From Cellulophaga sp. Hel_I_12 (GTDB lineage: Bacteria; Bacteroidota; Bacteroidia; Flavobacteriales; Flavobacteriaceae): a stretch of DNA of 64,000 nt. The DNA is taken from the NCBI RefSeq assembly GCF_000799565.1, contig NZ_JUHB01000001.1, forward strand, positions 3,661,501 through 3,725,500, written 5' to 3'. A model generated the notes under the pieces. It searched no databases and was not told the DNA's origin. It saw nothing but the letters and a program-made list of their open reading frames with translations. Shown here piece by piece: positions 63,519-64,000 of this stretch; positions within the stretch are counted from its first letter, which is position 1, and every line of letters begins with the position of its first letter. A program made the position numbers and the translations under genes.

Positions 63519-63722
63519 TACTTACAACGTCTCGGCTATGGCAAGTAGGGCAGGCAAGGAAACTTTTCGTTTCCGTCTGGTCTGCGAGCCAGAGCTTTTT
63601 GTTTTGTAATTATTTTATTTTTTTAATTGCCAAATCCAAAAGATTTGGCGGACTTAATAAATATGTCCAAGCCTTTAAATATATCGCTTTACGCCCTATT
63701 TGCTATAGGCATTGTTAGCAAC
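63519..63722 (-). repeat. attC-like site 14 (cassettes N/O), long class
   Basis: 204 bp. Left terminus TACTTACAAC (leader of N), right terminus GTTAGCAAC (tail of O; its leader is beyond the window). Internal hairpins GGAAACTTTTCGTTTCC and GCCAAATCCAAAAGATTTGGC; contains GGACTTAATAAATATGTCC. Confidence 0.85.
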
Positions 63723-63728
63723 TGGCTT

Positions 63729-63998
63729 TTATTTTTTCCTCAATTTTTTGATTTCCAACTCCAAGTCCATTTGCGCTTGCTTTTTGATTTGAGAATCGGA
63801 TTTTTCAAAGTCCAGAAAATCGTGGATTGGGTTTTCAAAACTTCTTGTCAGTCCGCACTCGTTAACTTTCAGTACTCCGTTCGAATCCGTGTGTCCGTAG
63901 AAAATCCATTTTCCAAGTCCATTAATTATCGGACCGCATTGTTGGTCATAAGTCCCTTCGAAAATAAGTCCGTTTTCCGTTCCCTTAAATGATTCCAT
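63729..63998 (-). CDS. Small protein of unknown function (cassette O, start may lie beyond window)
   Basis: 89 aa from the ATG at 63998, 2 bases from the window edge; the frame may extend further. N-terminal part includes CGPIINGLGKWIFYGHTDSN, C-terminal part is helical and charged. No family recognised. The stop lies 6 bp from the cassette terminus. Confidence 0.55.
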   Translation of the reverse strand: MESFKGTENGLIFEGTYDQQCGPIINGLGKWIFYGHTDSNGVLKVNECGLTRSFENPIHDFLDFEKSDSQIKKQAQMDLELEIKKLRKK

Positions 63999-64000
63999 CA

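Larger units (their letters stand above)
48717..63722 (-). other. Integron-like gene cassette array (15 cassettes A-O, no integrase in window)
   Basis: Fourteen structured sites separate fifteen cassettes, all genes being on the minus strand. On the plus strand each full cassette reads GTT-N6/7 ... complement-AAC: the tail terminus of a cassette is the exact reverse complement of its own leader terminus over 9-10 nt in all thirteen complete cassettes, and differs from its neighbours. Sites have an invariant AACG on the left and T-GTT on the right, inner TATA-containing arms, and one or two internal hairpins. This is the layout of integron attC arrays without a nearby integrase (CALIN). Only cassette D (GTTGGGC) meets the classical GTTRRRY core. 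Confidence 0.88.

Noticed and set aside
48717..63722. Regularly spaced repeats as a CRISPR array
   Set aside because: The spacing is gene-sized, repeats are 135-204 bp and structured, and no cas genes are present.
48717..63722. Inter-gene repeats as ordinary rho-independent terminators
   Set aside because: They lack T runs after the main stems and their outer ends match cassette by cassette, which terminators would not do.
48717..64000. An integron integrase in the window
   Set aside because: No tyrosine-recombinase frame was seen on either strand; the recombinases present are IS transposases only.
1..64000. tRNA or rRNA genes as integration sites
   Set aside because: No tRNA-like cloverleaf or rRNA sequence was recognised by eye.

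Overview
The window is AT-rich DNA from a member of the Bacteroidota, most likely a marine Flavobacteriaceae. The signs are Bacteroidota-style lipoprotein signals, BfmA/BtgB-type mobilisation genes, short mobile-element SSB/DUF6876 pairs, a 7TMR-DISM hybrid histidine kinase, and a rhamnose operon next to a lipoprotein formylglycine-generating enzyme, as expected in a degrader of sulfated, rhamnose-rich algal polysaccharide such as ulvan.

1-11 kb is metabolic. It holds the N-terminal part of a secreted DUF5722-like protein, a GntR-type regulator, and a divergent operon (bifunctional rhamnulose-1-phosphate aldolase/lactaldehyde dehydrogenase, rhamnose isomerase, FGGY kinase, FMN-dependent L-lactate oxidase, NCS1-like permease), then a sulfatase-activating enzyme. 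Together these would take L-rhamnose to DHAP plus L-lactate and then pyruvate.

11-47.8 kb is accessory. Two near-identical ssb + DUF6876 modules (12.0 and 38.7 kb) each lie downstream of paired 'GGACACAA...TTAAGTCC' hairpins. Between them are an IS3-family element, a run of minus-strand genes at 14.5-29.5 kb (M1-peptidase/ABC permease, ABC ATPase, HTH/membrane pairs, esterase, serine hydrolases, class A beta-lactamase, YceI, LytTR), and a plus-strand block at 29.9-35.7 kb (ECF sigma operon and alpha/beta hydrolases). After the second module come a hybrid histidine kinase flanked by direct repeats, a candidate oriT with bfmA, a BtgB-like relaxase and a T4CP, and an AbiE toxin-antitoxin pair.

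47.8-64 kb is the most striking part: an integron-like array of at least 15 gene cassettes (A to O, left to right), all on the minus strand, separated by 14 structured sites of two sizes (135-139 and 201-204 bp). Each of the 13 complete cassettes (B to N) is bounded by its own 9-10 nt inverted termini (GTT plus 6-7 variable bases, complementary at the other end). This is the hallmark of a circularisable cassette, yet most termini do not fit the classical GTTRRRY core. Cargo includes an EcoRII-like restriction-modification pair, a ClC channel, a trypsin-like protease, a VOC protein, an outer-membrane barrel and several unknown small proteins. No integrase is in the window. Decayed sites of the same type at 14.3-26.8 kb suggest that the serine-hydrolase and beta-lactamase region is an older, eroded array.
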